This document shows positions 48,105 to 60,528 of a DNA stretch of 64,000 nt, one piece after another (position 1 is the stretch's first letter; every line of letters begins with the position of its first letter). The notes beneath the pieces are model-generated. The model saw only the letters and a list, made by a program, of their open reading frames with translations. It did no database searches and was not told the DNA's origin. The translations under genes were made by a program, and so were the position numbers. This DNA comes from Strigamia acuminata (lineage: Eukaryota > Arthropoda > Chilopoda > Geophilomorpha > Linotaeniidae). The stretch is from contig OX442316.1 of the NCBI GenBank assembly GCA_949358305.1, positions 11,904,001-11,968,000 of the forward strand, written 5' to 3'.

Positions 48105-49650
48105 ATGAGCGCTAGTAAACTGAAAGCGAGGGTAAACATCTTAAGAAAACATTTATTTAACGTGTATAATGTGTTTCTATTTTTACAGGTGGAACTTCAT
48201 GTACATATCGATGGTGCTGCGAGACTTTCCACTATCTGGGAGCTTTCTAAGTGGAATTATTTGTTTTATCTAAGTTTTTAAAAAAAAATTAATTTTATTT
48301 TTATTTCTAGGAAAAAAGGTCTCAAATTACCTGGCGATGGCAGTTTCCAAGCACTGATAGATGCTGTTGTTTCGACCAGAGCTTCCAGTTTGCCCGATTT
48401 TTTGCGTGGTTTTACATACATTCTTGCTGCTCTGAAGTATTATTTATAAACTTTGTAAAAACTCGACCTAATTTTTTGTTATTCAGAGGAGACGAGAAAG
48501 CAATCGAGCGAATTGCATATGAATTATGCGACGATCAGTCCCGACATGGAATAATTTACTTCGAAGGTCGTTACAGTCCTCATTTGCTTGCAGACGGCGA
48601 TGTGACGCCAAGTTTAGTCGTCGAAGCAATTAATAGAGGATTAAAGCGAGGGGAAACCGATTTTAAGCTTAAAGCGAGAAGTATTTTGTGTTGCATATTG
48701 GGCAAACCAGGTATATCTGTGTCGAATTAAGTGTGTGGATTTATAATACGTGTAATTTATGTTTAATTGTAGAATGGTGCGAAGAAGTTGTGCAACTTTG
48801 CGCTAAATATCACGACGCAGGTGTTGTTGCAATTGATATTGCGGGAGACGATTCGATTTACGGTCCCGATTACCCTCAAGAGTACATTGATGCTTTTTTA
48901 GTTAGTATTACAAGTTATTAAATGAATTATTTTGTTGTTATACGATTTAAATTAATTTCGATTTATTTTAGGAGGCTGAAAAACTTGGTATACATCGAAC
49001 TATGCACGCAGGCGAGGTTGGCCCTTGGTTAGAAGTTTATAAAGTATTCATACAGTAAAAAAAAAATAAATGATTTATTAATATGATAATAATAATAATA
49101 AATATAATGCTGAAACGTGTTGGTATAGGCTGTTAACGATCTACATGCTGAACGAATAGGTCATGGCTACCACGTTCTCGAAAACGAACCGCTTTACGAA
49201 GAATTAGTAAAAAAGGACATTCATTTTGAAATGTGTCCGCACTCCAGTCTTTTAACTGGTGGCGTAACTCAAACCACATTGGTTCATCCCATCGTACGGT
49301 AAATTTTATGAATTTTTTTATTTGTTTTTATGAATAAATTTTTCTTTTTCAGCTTAGCAAATGACCGAGCGAATTTTTCTATTAATACTGACGACCCGAC
49401 AGTCACTAACACTTGGATTACGAATGAAATCCAGTTGGTACAACAATGGGGTTTTACCGAAGTTCACTTAATTCGTGCTGTAAGTTGTTTTTTAGTTTTT
49501 TTCTTTTTAGTTTTTAACATTTTTTAAAATTAAAAAAGTATATTTGGGTATTTTTAGGCGTTTAACGCAGCCCGTTCGTGCTTTCTTCCTGAGAATGAGA
49601 AGAATGAGTTGATACAACAACTCAAGTCTACTTTCGGCATTGCTAATTAA
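48105..49650 (+). CDS. ADA: Adenosine deaminase
   Basis: Zinc hydrolase converting adenosine and deoxyadenosine to inosine forms (purine salvage). Nine exons, all phase-consistent, give 342 residues: 48,105-48,131; 48,189-48,250; 48,311-48,436; 48,487-48,710; 48,773-48,900; 48,972-49,043; 49,129-49,298; 49,353-49,479; 49,558-49,650. Zinc and catalytic signatures are present: VELHVHIDG (two His), IHRTMHAGEVGP (His and catalytic Glu region), ERIGHGYHVLE (His) and FSINTDDPTV (metal and catalytic Asp). YFEGRYSPHLLA and KARSILCC also match classical ADA1. There is no signal peptide, so it is the cytosolic ADA type rather than the secreted growth-factor type (ADGF). It is tail-to-tail with the next gene, with about 320 bp between stops. 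Confidence 0.95.
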
Positions 49651-49969
49651 TTAATCCCCGCTATAATTATATACATTTATATATTCCAGAAATCTAATTT
49701 TGTTTAAATTTATATAATAATACTTTTATATAATAATACTTTTATGAGATAATTTACTCGAATGCCTTATTTTACGGGATTAATCAAATGGTGTAAGATG
49801 AAATGCGTCTCTTTTGTAATACGAGTCGTCAATTTGTCATAAATTCTCCCTTCCTATGCAATTATATTAAAAATTTGGTTTAGCACCATATGATCTGACT
49901 AAAACAATAATTATAATTGATATACAAAAAAAGCCGAACGGAAGGGCATAAAACATCAACATGCTGTTT

Positions 49970-51466
49970 TCACCACGAATGGCGTGATTCTAAACGTTGA
50001 GCTTGTTTTTTCAGCAATGGAAGCTCTTCGTCCTATAATTTATATTTTAGAAATTATATACATTATTTGTATACACACACACCCAATTATCTTACTTCAA
50101 TTTCTTCAGCATTTAGATAATCTATGGGCAAATCAACTTGAATATTTTCATTTTCCCGAACAATTTGCGAACTGTCTCTTCGCACTTTGGCGCGATAAAC
50201 CCCACTAAGATCTGTCAAAAATAAATCACTCGAGGTCAACTTAATCTCAACGACATTTAACTCAATCTATTAATAATTTAAATTCCACCTTTATCATAAT
50301 CCACTTGCTCGATTCTTGAAGTTGATGAAGCAGATACTTGATCTTTGACGTTAAAAACACTTGGCCCGCCTGCATTCAACGGGTTCGTACGAGTTCTCCC
50401 ACTGCAAAAATGAAAAAAACATTATTATTAAACATCCCGAGATGCCTAAAAATTGTCAGGGTTTCTTCCGAGTACATCACCTGTCGTGTCCAGCACGATG
50501 GCGTTCTTTTGTGGGCGGATTATACCACGCCGGTTGTGAAAGTTTATTCACTTTGGGTTTCTCTTCATCTTTCACGTAATAATCGTCGTGCCAAACGGGC
50601 GAGTTTCGATCGTTTTCTAGATTCACTGGCACCGGCAATTGGTCATCGCCTTTCATGAAGGACAAACTGGAACGTCGATTTTCATCGAGTATTTCGTCTC
50701 TCAATTTGAGTTTTTCCTTTGTAATCTTATGAGGTTGATAACCTCCCAACAATTGTACGCCGTCCGTTGAATTTGCATTAGAATTTGACCCTTTTTCCTT
50801 TTTCGATTTCTGATTTGCTTGCTCGGTGATCGACAATACAATAAATGGCTTCTCTCCAAGTTTTTCCTCCGACTCAGCTCGATCACTATTTGATGTGTGC
50901 TGACCTTTCTTTTTGCCCGTGCAATCTTTTTTCTGTTTTGTCAATTCACTTCCGGGATGGTTTAAATTTAAAACGTCTTCGATTTCCTTAGGGTTTTCTA
51001 ACACTTTCTTATATTTTTCGCCTTCGAATCTGTTTTTCTGTTGGTCTAGTTCATTTTTCAACTTTTCTTCAACTTTTTTTTTCTGCTTTTTTGATTCCTT
51101 TTCGAGTTCTTTTAGCGAATTTTTAATTTCTATCTGTTTTTCGGGCTGTTTTGACGCAATTTTCGTTATATTTCCATCACTTTTTACTTTTCGAGGGTCT
51201 AATTTGGACTGTTTAGCACCTTTTTTGTCCTTTTTTAATGATTGAGAGTCTTCAACCTTACTAAACAGTGGCTGCAATTGATTCGGCTTTAAATTAGCTT
51301 TGATTTCGGGCCTTCGAAATTTGACGCTGCTGGGAGCTTTGTACAATCTGTCGAACACACTAATGGTCGTTGACTCGACTGGAGCGGAATTAATCGGTTG
51401 AGCTTTGGTCTCTTCTCTTTTTCCTCCATAAAGTCTACTAAACACATCTTGTACAGGCGCACTCAT
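49970..51466 (-). CDS. Charged lysine-rich protein with duplicated F-x-RLY motif, function unknown
   Basis: Four exons (50,481-51,466; 50,289-50,401; 50,096-50,211; 49,970-50,032) join in phase to give 425 residues. The N-terminus carries two short similar motifs, DVFSRLYGGKREE and SVFDRLYKAPSS, about 25 residues apart. The middle is very rich in Lys/Glu and likely coiled-coil or disordered (LKELEKESKKQKKKVEEK). A conserved-looking patch, NSPVWHDDYYVKDEEKPKV, with PAWYNPP follows. The last exon ends EELPLLKKQAQRLESRHSW. No membrane segment, signal peptide or recognised domain is seen. A scaffold or cytoskeletal role is possible, but this is only inference from composition. Confidence 0.85.
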
Positions 51467-53408
51467 CTTTAAACTTCAAGCTGTTTTGTGTCGGTCTATC
51501 TTCTAACTTGGTTTTGTCTGCTTCTTGGAAATTTCTAATGATCTATTCGGACTTGCAAAACACACACGATCGGCGAATCTGTACAAACACATTAAAGATC
51601 ATGAATAAAGATTACACAGTTAATATAACTACAATCGTAAAGGGTCGTCTCGCGTGAACTATAGCTAGCTTTCTTAAAAGCACTCAATTCAGCATTCCAC
51701 GAGAATTTTCAAGGATAACGACGTTATTCGTAGTTCAGTCATTTGTTTTATTACAGTTAGTCGTATTAAGAGTATCAGTGAGTGCTTTTAAAAATTAAAT
51801 TTTTCACAAAATATCTGCCCAAACCACAACTTATAAAGTAAATGATTATTTTACCGACTCGTTGCAATAATACCGTAATGCTACTCGAGTTTTGACACCA
51901 GTGATTAATCAAGACGCAGTTTATTAGAGCAGTGCAGTTAAGCTTATCTAGAGTAAACTGATGTTTGTGACTGGGTAGAATGAACTTAAAAAGTAAATAA
52001 TTCAATAACTGTGTGTATATTACGATAAATTGATGTAATACGTTGAGGGAAAATGATTAAATGTGTAAAATTGAAGTTATTATACACTTACCCTGGTTTT
52101 TTAAATCACAAGGTTGTAAAAGCCACTTCTCGCACAACATGGAAATAAACATTTACATCGGATGCTAGGGCTTGTGTAAGCTTGTGTATTAGCAACACGG
52201 ACGGATCGATATAAACTAAAACTACCTTAGTAACTACCGTATCGTTTGACAGTTTTGGGCAACATAAATTAAACATTATGCATTACGTACTGTTTTTTTG
52301 TTTTCTTACCTGTGAATGGTTTTTTGTAGCAGCAGCAACGGAAATCTCGATTCGATTTGGTGTGAAGTGTCTAGAGTGGTAAAAATGAGGCTTGCATCAC
52401 CATAGTGATGGAGTTGAGTAACACGTCCCTAATTTGTTCAGAAACAAAATATTTTTTACTTATTCATTCAGGTGTTACACGACTTCTCCGCTACAATAAA
52501 GATTCGCACCCGTTTGGTTTTTATTTGTCTACTCGACTTTATGACCTGATGGGAATAAAAGTTGTTTACAACACATTGTTGCTAAGTAACTGTATTGGAA
52601 AAGTTTGAAGAATCAGTAGGACTGGGAAATTGTCAATATTGTGAGTCAAAAATTGAAATATTTGCGAGTTGTTAAGGAAATTTTAAATGTAGATTACAAA
52701 AAGTTAACAAAATGATGAAATAGTTTATTATTTTTTGTTTTTGAAGTACAAATTTCACTTTTTAATTAAATAAAAAGAGCGTATAAAGAAGAAATGAAAG
52801 AAACCCCACAAAAAAAAAACAAAAAAAAAATTTCATGCTCTACACAAAAACAATACATTAAACATCACATACAAAATTAAATGAAACAAAAATGCATACC
52901 GTAATGTTACTTTAGACAAAAAATTAGTGCAGGTTGCACGTGAAAGTGCATGTATCACATTTGAGAGTACATATATATATATATAATATATATATTAAAG
53001 TTAAAAAGAAAATTGGATTTTAGTTTGTTTGTTATTGTACACGAATGTTATTAGAAGACTAAAAGCTAATTTGCTAAATACTGTAGGTGCAAAAATTGTC
53101 TTTATAATTATTTTTCGCTTTAAATCCGGAAATAAAATGTTGGTTTACCGCTAAAATCACGTGAAAGAAACTAAAAAAAAATGTATGTGCACTTTGATTT
53201 TTGGTTCATTGCCAATATCTTTGACCACTAGTCCCAGATGAGGTCGTCCTTACGAAACTATTTTTCATTTTTCAATGCATTACAAGCTGTTATTTCGTTG
53301 ATGGTTTGATAACTTAATATCAAGATAAATGTTTCCAAATTTCACATCTCATTCTGTGGACAGACAGAGCACATTCTTTGGCACAAGAAATAGCACTTTC
53401 TGCTTTTC
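51467..53408. other. Intergenic, no gene seen
   Basis: AT-rich sequence between the start of the lysine-rich gene and the stop of the next leftward gene. The left part should hold the 5' UTR or promoter of the lysine-rich gene. An (AT)n microsatellite lies at about 52,972-52,998. Nothing else was recognised. Confidence 0.5.
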
Positions 53409-56400
53409 TCAAACCCTTTCTGATAACAACACTTTTCTGGTAACAACACTTGGTTGTGTTGTAGTGATATTTGATTTTGGATATGATGTCACTTGGCGAA
53501 CATTTGAAGTCTATAAATAAAATAAATAAAATAAATAAAAAAATTAGATTTGAAATTGCAAAAAAAATTAATTTAATCGATTTCTTACTTGGTTATTGAG
53601 TTTTAAAGCCGAAAGGTTATTCTTCACTTCTTCTATTGGCGACAAGGTGACGTCATCTGTCCCCGTATTGCTGTCAGCAAGCATTGCTGACATTCTGGGA
53701 GTGACTACTGCAGTGTTGTTCTTTTTGTTGTTCTTCTGCAGTGCATTTTCCACGTGTTCCCTCCAATGTAAGAGCCACCACTTATTGACCGGACTATCCG
53801 AAGTGGAAATCTGAATTGGAGTTACTGAATGTCTTTTTGGGGACGGTGGATTTGTGCCGCGATACTGAGCATGTTTGCGTTTCACTTCCGAAATTTGGTC
53901 GTGGATTTTTACTAGCCACCATTTGGTTGTCATTTTAGTTGATGGTCGCGATGTTGGTCCGGTCAGTATGTTTTCAGTTGTAGTGTGGGCGTTTGAGACT
54001 GAGGCAGAGCTGGAGATCAACTCTTGGAGTCTTGTTGGGAATATTGGTACAGTAACGCTGAAAAATAAATTGGAAAATTTAACTTTTATATATTTCTTTT
54101 CTTGGAAAACGTTTATGTATGAATTAAAATAATTCTCGGACTTACTTGTCAGTTTTGTTGACATGGTGTGTGCTGTACGGAAAAGTATAAAAAAAAATAG
54201 AAATATTTATAAAATATGATATTTTAGGATATTAGGACATATTAAAGAAATAAAATTGAATTAATTTTATAAATTTCACCATTTTTTGAAATATTTTAAT
54301 ATTTAAAGAAAAATATATTTTGGTACGTTTTTTTGGGTGTAGCTTACAAAGGATTTCCGGTTTTTTATGGCAAAAAGTGTAGGTTTCAATCAAAATCACA
54401 TTTTGTACGCAATTTTTTTGTATATGCAAACGGAAATGCCTCTTTCTATTTCGTTCAATGGTTTATTTTATCTGATACTCGAGTCAAACATAAAAGACGA
54501 CGTTATCAAGTTAATTATTAGAGTAAAAAAAAATAATAAGAGAGGGGGCCGAATCACGTATTACTAATTTCAGTTACCAAGAAAATAAGTAGTTCAATTT
54601 TACGTCCTCATTCCAATCAACCAGATAACTAAACAAGAAATAGGCCTAATATCCAAAGCAATTAACTACAAAAAATAATTTCCTAATAGGAAATAAAACA
54701 TATGACACGGAATCATTTTAAATGCAATTTTTTCTTGTTGGATAGGAAGTAATTAATATTAGACTTAAAAAATTAAAATGTCACACAAATTAATAGGCCT
54801 ACCGTAAATCTTTTGGTTTATAGCATTAAATTTCGTGAACGCGAGTAATAACAAGAAATATTTAATAGAAAAGCATGAATTTGTAATTTTTGACGGGAAC
54901 TTGGGAAGTGACCTTCACAATACATACCTGTTGTTCAGGCCAACAAGTCGGCCTGAGCCTGACGAAGGGTCAGCGCGAGACGAGTCATTGGCGCCGATAG
55001 AAGGTTTTTCATGAATTGTGGCAGGAAGAACGAAGCCCAGAAGACATCCGGCCAAAAGCAGAGCAAGTGCTGTTGTGCCAATTCTGCATTTAAAGAATTA
55101 AACAAATATTTGAAACTAAAAATAAATAGACAATTCACTTTATACACTTTCGATTCGCGAGTTGTATACAAATGGAAGAAGCGCACGAGAAACAACGCGC
55201 GGCGTCGTCTTTCGAGCTTGGCCAAGGCCAGTATTGAAAAATTCAATAATATTTTCAAAATATCAAACAAATAAAGATATATCTTTTTCAAAAACTTGTC
55301 TGAACAAATGCCTGCAGGTTTAGGATTAATAGAAAGCATAATTAAATGGAAGGGGGAGAAATGGTGAAAATAAAAAATATAAACAAAAAAAAAACAAAAA
55401 AAAACAGACCACGACCTTTAATACGGTTGAAAGAGCCACCCCTCTTCAGGTTTTTCATTTTTTTTTAAAGATTTATTTTTCACTTATAAAATGGTGTCGT
55501 TTATATATGCCATTTCGGATTGATTGCTTTATATTCTTAGAAAACTGAAAAGAGTTTCTTTGTTTTGGGAACAGCGGCCTCATCGCTCGTCTTGTTTAAA
55601 GCTGAAGAGTTGAGCTATTTTATTACTTGTTAGTTACCGTGTTTAGAAAGTTATAGAGAGAAATTGGTTTAGATAATAAATTTTTAATGTAATGTAATGT
55701 AATATAAGGAAAAGTATTGCTTAATCAGTGATAAATTTGAGGGAAAAATCAATGAGTGCCAAGCGCATCAATCAGTGTGGCTATTTTTAAATACGGTAAG
55801 TAATGAGTACTGGATTGGACTAGAGAGAAAAATTATATTTAAATGCAGGACAAGGCTACACTTGATCACAATGGTTATATTATAATTCTAAAAAAACAAA
55901 GAAGGAAAAGAGACTGAAAAATGGGAGGGGCAAAAACATGTCACTTTTTTTCGAAGTTATACGAATCTTTCTGGTTTTTATACCCTGTCATTTACTAAGA
56001 GACGAATAATACAGGATGAAATAATTAGAAAAAAATAACCCCATAAAAACTCGATTGCAGGTCACGACCAATTTTATAATCACTCACAACACAAACTAAC
56101 AATGCTTAACAAAAACTCAAATAACATTAGAAAAACAACTTTGTTGAAGCGGTGACAATATCAAACAATTATTAAGAACAATGTTGACACATCAAATAAT
56201 TGTCAAAACAATGCCGAAAACATTAAACAATTGTTAAAATTTTGACTAACAATCTTAAAACAACATTTAACAATGTTAAAACATCAATTTTACAGCAGTA
56301 TTGTTGATATATCAAACACTATTGATTTGTCATCGCGCAACATTGTTAAAACATAAAAATTAGTGGCGAGATTTGTAAGAAATATAATTTCTTTTTAAAG

Positions 56401-56950
56401 ATTTATGAAATATATAAGCATTAAAAGATTTTTTTTTTTTAAATAAACATTATTTAGATTAAAAAAAAAATAAAAATGTAAACGCATAGTTAAAAATTTA
56501 TGCATGTTCTAAGAAAACAGTTAGCTATGAATAAACAAGTAGATCAGGAAGAAACTAGGGAAAATGGACAAATTTTATGGCGGTATCAATATAGGCCATC
56601 ATGGCAAGTCGCTAAATTGTCTCCAAAAGAATTCTCATCATCAAGTGAGCCAAAGCGTCCTCTTTTGTGTTATCAAAGTGACAAGTATAAACTGCAAAAG
56701 GTATTATATTTTTATCACAAACGAAGGAACGAAGAGAGAGATCTGTCAAGGTCCTCATGTCGAGAGTTCAGATTTAAAGCCCGTGGCAAGTGGCAAGTAG
56801 AGGAATTTAAAGGCACTCAACTACTTACAAGATCACCTTGAGTCTTCTATAGAACATTCTCTTTTTATACTGACTAATGTTGTCAGCATTGGCCATTGTA
56901 GCTGCTGCTTGAGCATTGCTGGCCCTCACTTCAGGTCCTCTCGCTGTCAT
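53409..56950 (-). CDS. Type II membrane protein with duplicated KWWL motif, unrecognised family
   Basis: Five exons join perfectly in phase to 291 residues: 56,829-56,950; 54,928-55,083; 54,146-54,172 (a 27-nt microexon); 53,589-54,057; 53,409-53,510. The N-terminus (MTARGPEVRASNAQ...) is polar, then basic KKRMFYRRLK immediately before the hydrophobic segment VILIGTTALALLLAGCLLGF, which places the N-terminus in the cytosol and the rest outside or lumenal. The outer part is Ser/Thr-rich with N-glycosylation sequons (NDS, NNST, NKT, NVT). It contains two similar blocks, TKWWLVKIHDQISEVKRKH and NKWWLLHWREHVENALQKN, each followed by a Pro/Ser linker. The intron after exon 1 is about 1.7 kb. No known domain was recognised. 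An acceptor-like site just before the ATG suggests a further 5' exon. Confidence 0.75.
56100..56360. repeat. Degenerate AACAATGTT/AACAATTGTT repeats
   Basis: About ten variants of an AACAATGTTAAAACA-like word, in both orientations, are packed into about 250 bp in the first intron of the KWWL-motif gene. Spacing is irregular, so this is a decayed satellite or an AT-rich low-complexity patch. Confidence 0.45.
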
Positions 56951-59192
56951 GGTCTTTGCAAGCTCTAAAATCACCCAGCCAACTCAGGTAGCAAGTTGTA
57001 CTATGAAGCTTAAAATGAGCCTCGCGGGCCTTATGACTACCACGTGATCATCGGTCGGCTAGATACATGTGACGATTGCAATGACGTACTCGGCGAATTT
57101 AATGAGTCGACAACTGACAGCCGTCAATGCAGCGAACATTACAATTTGAGCATGAAGATTAAAGATAAAGAAAATTTATGGAGCTTCTACAGCGTTCTTG
57201 TTTGATTTTATTGAAAAATTTCATTTTTTTTATTTTTTTATTTATTCTTTTTAAAAAAAATGCAAAATTCTCTTCAAGCATCATCACGCGATTATATAAG
57301 TGCAATTTCTACATTTTTAACAAAACTTTTCTCCCTACCGGCCTCCCTCCCGAAAAAAATTGTAATTGCTTTATCTGAAGCGAATAACGAACTAATAATT
57401 TGCAAAACACTAGTATTTCACTGCAGAATTTCTTTTTGTAAATGAAGTAGAGTAGAAAATAATAATAATAAAGCAATAAACAAAATTTGTTGTTGCACAA
57501 ATCCCATTCGAAATAAAGAATATTTTTTCCCGTCTTCATAGACAAAACTATTTTACATCCGTAAACATCACGCAATGCAACGTTTGAATGACTACCCACG
57601 TAAAGCAATTCATGATTAGTCTGGAGTGTTTATTTTATTTTATTTTATTTTATTTTATTTTATCTTTTAATGTTTAATTGATATTAATTGATTTCAAAAT
57701 AATGTGATTCAGTCGCGCCGAGTCGCGTTTTAATCACGGTTTATCAGATATATTACAGATGTTATATTGTAGCAATTCGATATAAGGTGAAAGTCATTTA
57801 AAATTACATAGCTGTTCCCATTCGTCATCGTTTTCTGACAATTTGAACGCACTTTGACAGATAAGCGTGTAAAACTGAACTATTACACCAATTAAGACAC
57901 CTTCTTTTAGGCTATAAATAACCAATGCACTTAACCCAGTGAGTCAGGATCATTAAAACGCCAAGTGCCCGAGTGTTATCTTCTAAAACAACCAAAGCAA
58001 AATAAAAGATTTATAATTTTTATCTCGGTTGATAAAAATAATTGAATTTTTTGTATTGTATTTCTGCGAATGGATTAGAAATTTTTTTTTATTGAACATT
58101 TAATCGATGAACACGAATTTATCTTCTTTTTTTGTGCAATTGAAACTCATTTATCATGTTTAATATAAATTTCGTAAAAAGTCAGCTGACTGGCGGCTTG
58201 ATGGCGCCTTAAACACAGGCCGTCGACCTCTCCATCTTGGAAGACCTTCAAGTTTCTTCAAGTTTCTTCCTGCATTGTAAAATTTGTCGGGAAACATTTA
58301 TTTTTACATTTTTTTTCTAATTGCATTACAATATACACGCAAAAAAAAAATACAATTACCTTACACGATATAAACTTCGTTGACGCACGAACGCAAAAAA
58401 ATGAACTCAGGAGTCAACTTAAAATTTGAATAATGGCTCCCAAAAAAACTAAATAAAAAGAGAAATTGAATAAAATTAATGTCCACTTTTGTAAAATATT
58501 TTTAAAAAAATTAATAAATCCTTCGTATCGCGCTCCAGAATTTTAATAAAACAAAAATTCAAACAAGTTTGACAGGAAAAAAAACTAATGGGATGAGTGT
58601 AAATAATAATAATAATAAAAAATTCGGAGTAATAATTTATTGCCATTCCAGAGAAAACAATGCACTCATCAAATCAAACTAAGTGAATCCCAACCTCTTT
58701 AACTCTGATACGACAATTTATGTCACCAATCTTTATTTTATTACTCTAGTTTCTTAATTCCCCAGCAACCTGTTTGAGCAAAATTGAAAACTTACGTAAC
58801 TTTTTATTCACACCTGCACTCTTGAATGGTCGTGTCGAGCTCCTCAAAGTCAAAGCCATTTTGTTACATAAGTTTTATTAAATATGTATTTGTATTGACA
58901 TTGAGTATTCATGTCGCCTTTTCCACGTCGTAGAATTTGTTGCTGTGTGAGGATCCCTTGACCTCGACTTTACCAATGTCCTGAATTCAAAGATGGTTTA
59001 TTTGATACAAACATTTGTCACAGATATTATGGAAAAAGTGACCTGACTTACAAAGTATGTAATTGATTTATTTACAATCAGAAATCAGAAACACCACTAC
59101 AGTACCGTATTTGATTATGCCTATACTTCCTATAATGATTTTAAATTGTATTAGAAATTAAAAAGTATGCATTTATTTGATATATATTTGAT
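56951..59192. other. Intergenic, no gene seen
   Basis: AT-rich sequence with no convincing exon. It includes an (ATTTT)n pentanucleotide microsatellite at about 57,630-57,663. The part next to 56,951 probably holds the 5' region of the KWWL-motif gene. Confidence 0.5.
57630..57663. repeat. (TTTTA)n microsatellite
   Basis: About seven perfect TTTTA pentanucleotide copies. Confidence 0.9.
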
Positions 59193-60528
59193 TTAAGACG
59201 GGTTGTTTGTAGAAGCCGGGGCTCCGGTCGAACTGCTGGCAGGTGAAGAACTGAAATCAAACGCTGTGGAAGTTACGTTGAATGACGATGTACTGGTCGA
59301 AGTACTGAGCTCAATCAAAGTGGCTGGCTTGAAGGTGGTTGTAGTTTGGCTTTCGAAGACTGGGGGCGCAGTTGAAGGCTCAAAGACGGTTGTAGGGGGA
59401 TTTGTGGACTCTGGAGTTGATGTTGTTGAGAGTACGATGGGAGTAGTAGCAGTTGTTGTTGTTGAAGGCTGAGTGGTAGGCTGAGTTGATGATGCTTCTT
59501 GCGTTGTAGTTGTGGTTGAAGTGGTTGAAGTAGGTGGGGTCGTGGTGGGAGTAGTGTTATCAATGGCAAAAATCACTGTTTTTGCTTGTTCCGCATTGCT
59601 GCTTGTTTGTCCAAGTTCACCCGAAACGGAAGTTGTTGTTACGACATTGACGTCCTACAAAAATGAAACAAACAACAACGTTAAAGAATGGACCTTGGCA
59701 AAAGAGGGCGACCTTCAGATTTCACGTATGATCTCAATAACGGAAGTTTGGTAACTTAAACTTTTCAAAAAAAGTGTAAAAAATGTAAAAAAAATATGAA
59801 AAATAAACTCGGCGTGCTGCGTCGTTAAAAACGAAGTAAAACAAAAAGCGAAAAAACTTTCATCCTGTCATTAAGAGCATCATAAAACATGAAACTTTTT
59901 TTAAACACATGACAAGACAATTTCGCTTATATGTTATTGCAAGTGCTGTGTTTTTTGACCCATTTCTTTAAAAGAGGTCATGAAAGAGTTTTAAACTCTT
60001 TTTTCCTTTTATGTGCAGCTAAATACGGACAACTTTTAGAAAGAAAAAAGATGAAGGAAGTACAGTCATATACATAAACAGTTAAACAGATAAAACTACA
60101 AACAGCAATTAACATTCTCACGTTACCTGTAACGGCATCAACTTAGACAGGAGAAAACCAGAACTCGAAGACGAACCATTGCTGCTGCTTAAAGTTGTCG
60201 TTGGAGGCAATAAGGTGGATGGAATTGTGTCTGTTATAAAGAAAGGTCTGAAAGTACTTGTAGGGATATTGAGATTGACCACTTGTAAAGTGCTTGGACT
60301 TTCAGCTTTAAGTGTGGTTGTAGTCGGATTTGTTGTCGTTTGTGCAACTGTGGAATCTGTATTCTGTGTCGCAGTTGAACCAGCAGTTTGGGTCACGGTG
60401 GATGTTGCAGTCTGAATAACAGTCGCGGTTTGCGTTTCAATTGCGGTTGCAGTTTGGATTTCAATTTCTTGCGATAAAGCGCCGGAGACGAGAATAGTTG
60501 CTAATACGCAAATGAAAAACGGGGCCAT
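59193..60528 (-). CDS. Small secreted mucin-like Ser/Thr-rich protein
   Basis: Two exons (60,127-60,528 and 59,193-59,654) join in phase 0 to 287 residues. The N-terminus, MAPFFICVLATILVSGALSQ, is a clear signal peptide. The first exon then has short threonine-rich repeats (QTATAIETQTATVIQTATS); the second is almost entirely Thr/Ser/Pro with runs such as TSTTSTTTTT. There are no cysteine-rich gel-forming domains, membrane helix or GPI-like tail, so a short, soluble, heavily O-glycosylated protein is predicted. This is a fast-evolving class in which homology is hard to establish. The start is the only ATG in frame with the signal peptide. Confidence 0.82.

Noticed and set aside
56500-56841. 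Plus-strand open frame of 113 codons
   Set aside because: It lies in the first intron of the KWWL-motif gene, has no homology, and overlaps the exon-1 donor on the opposite strand.
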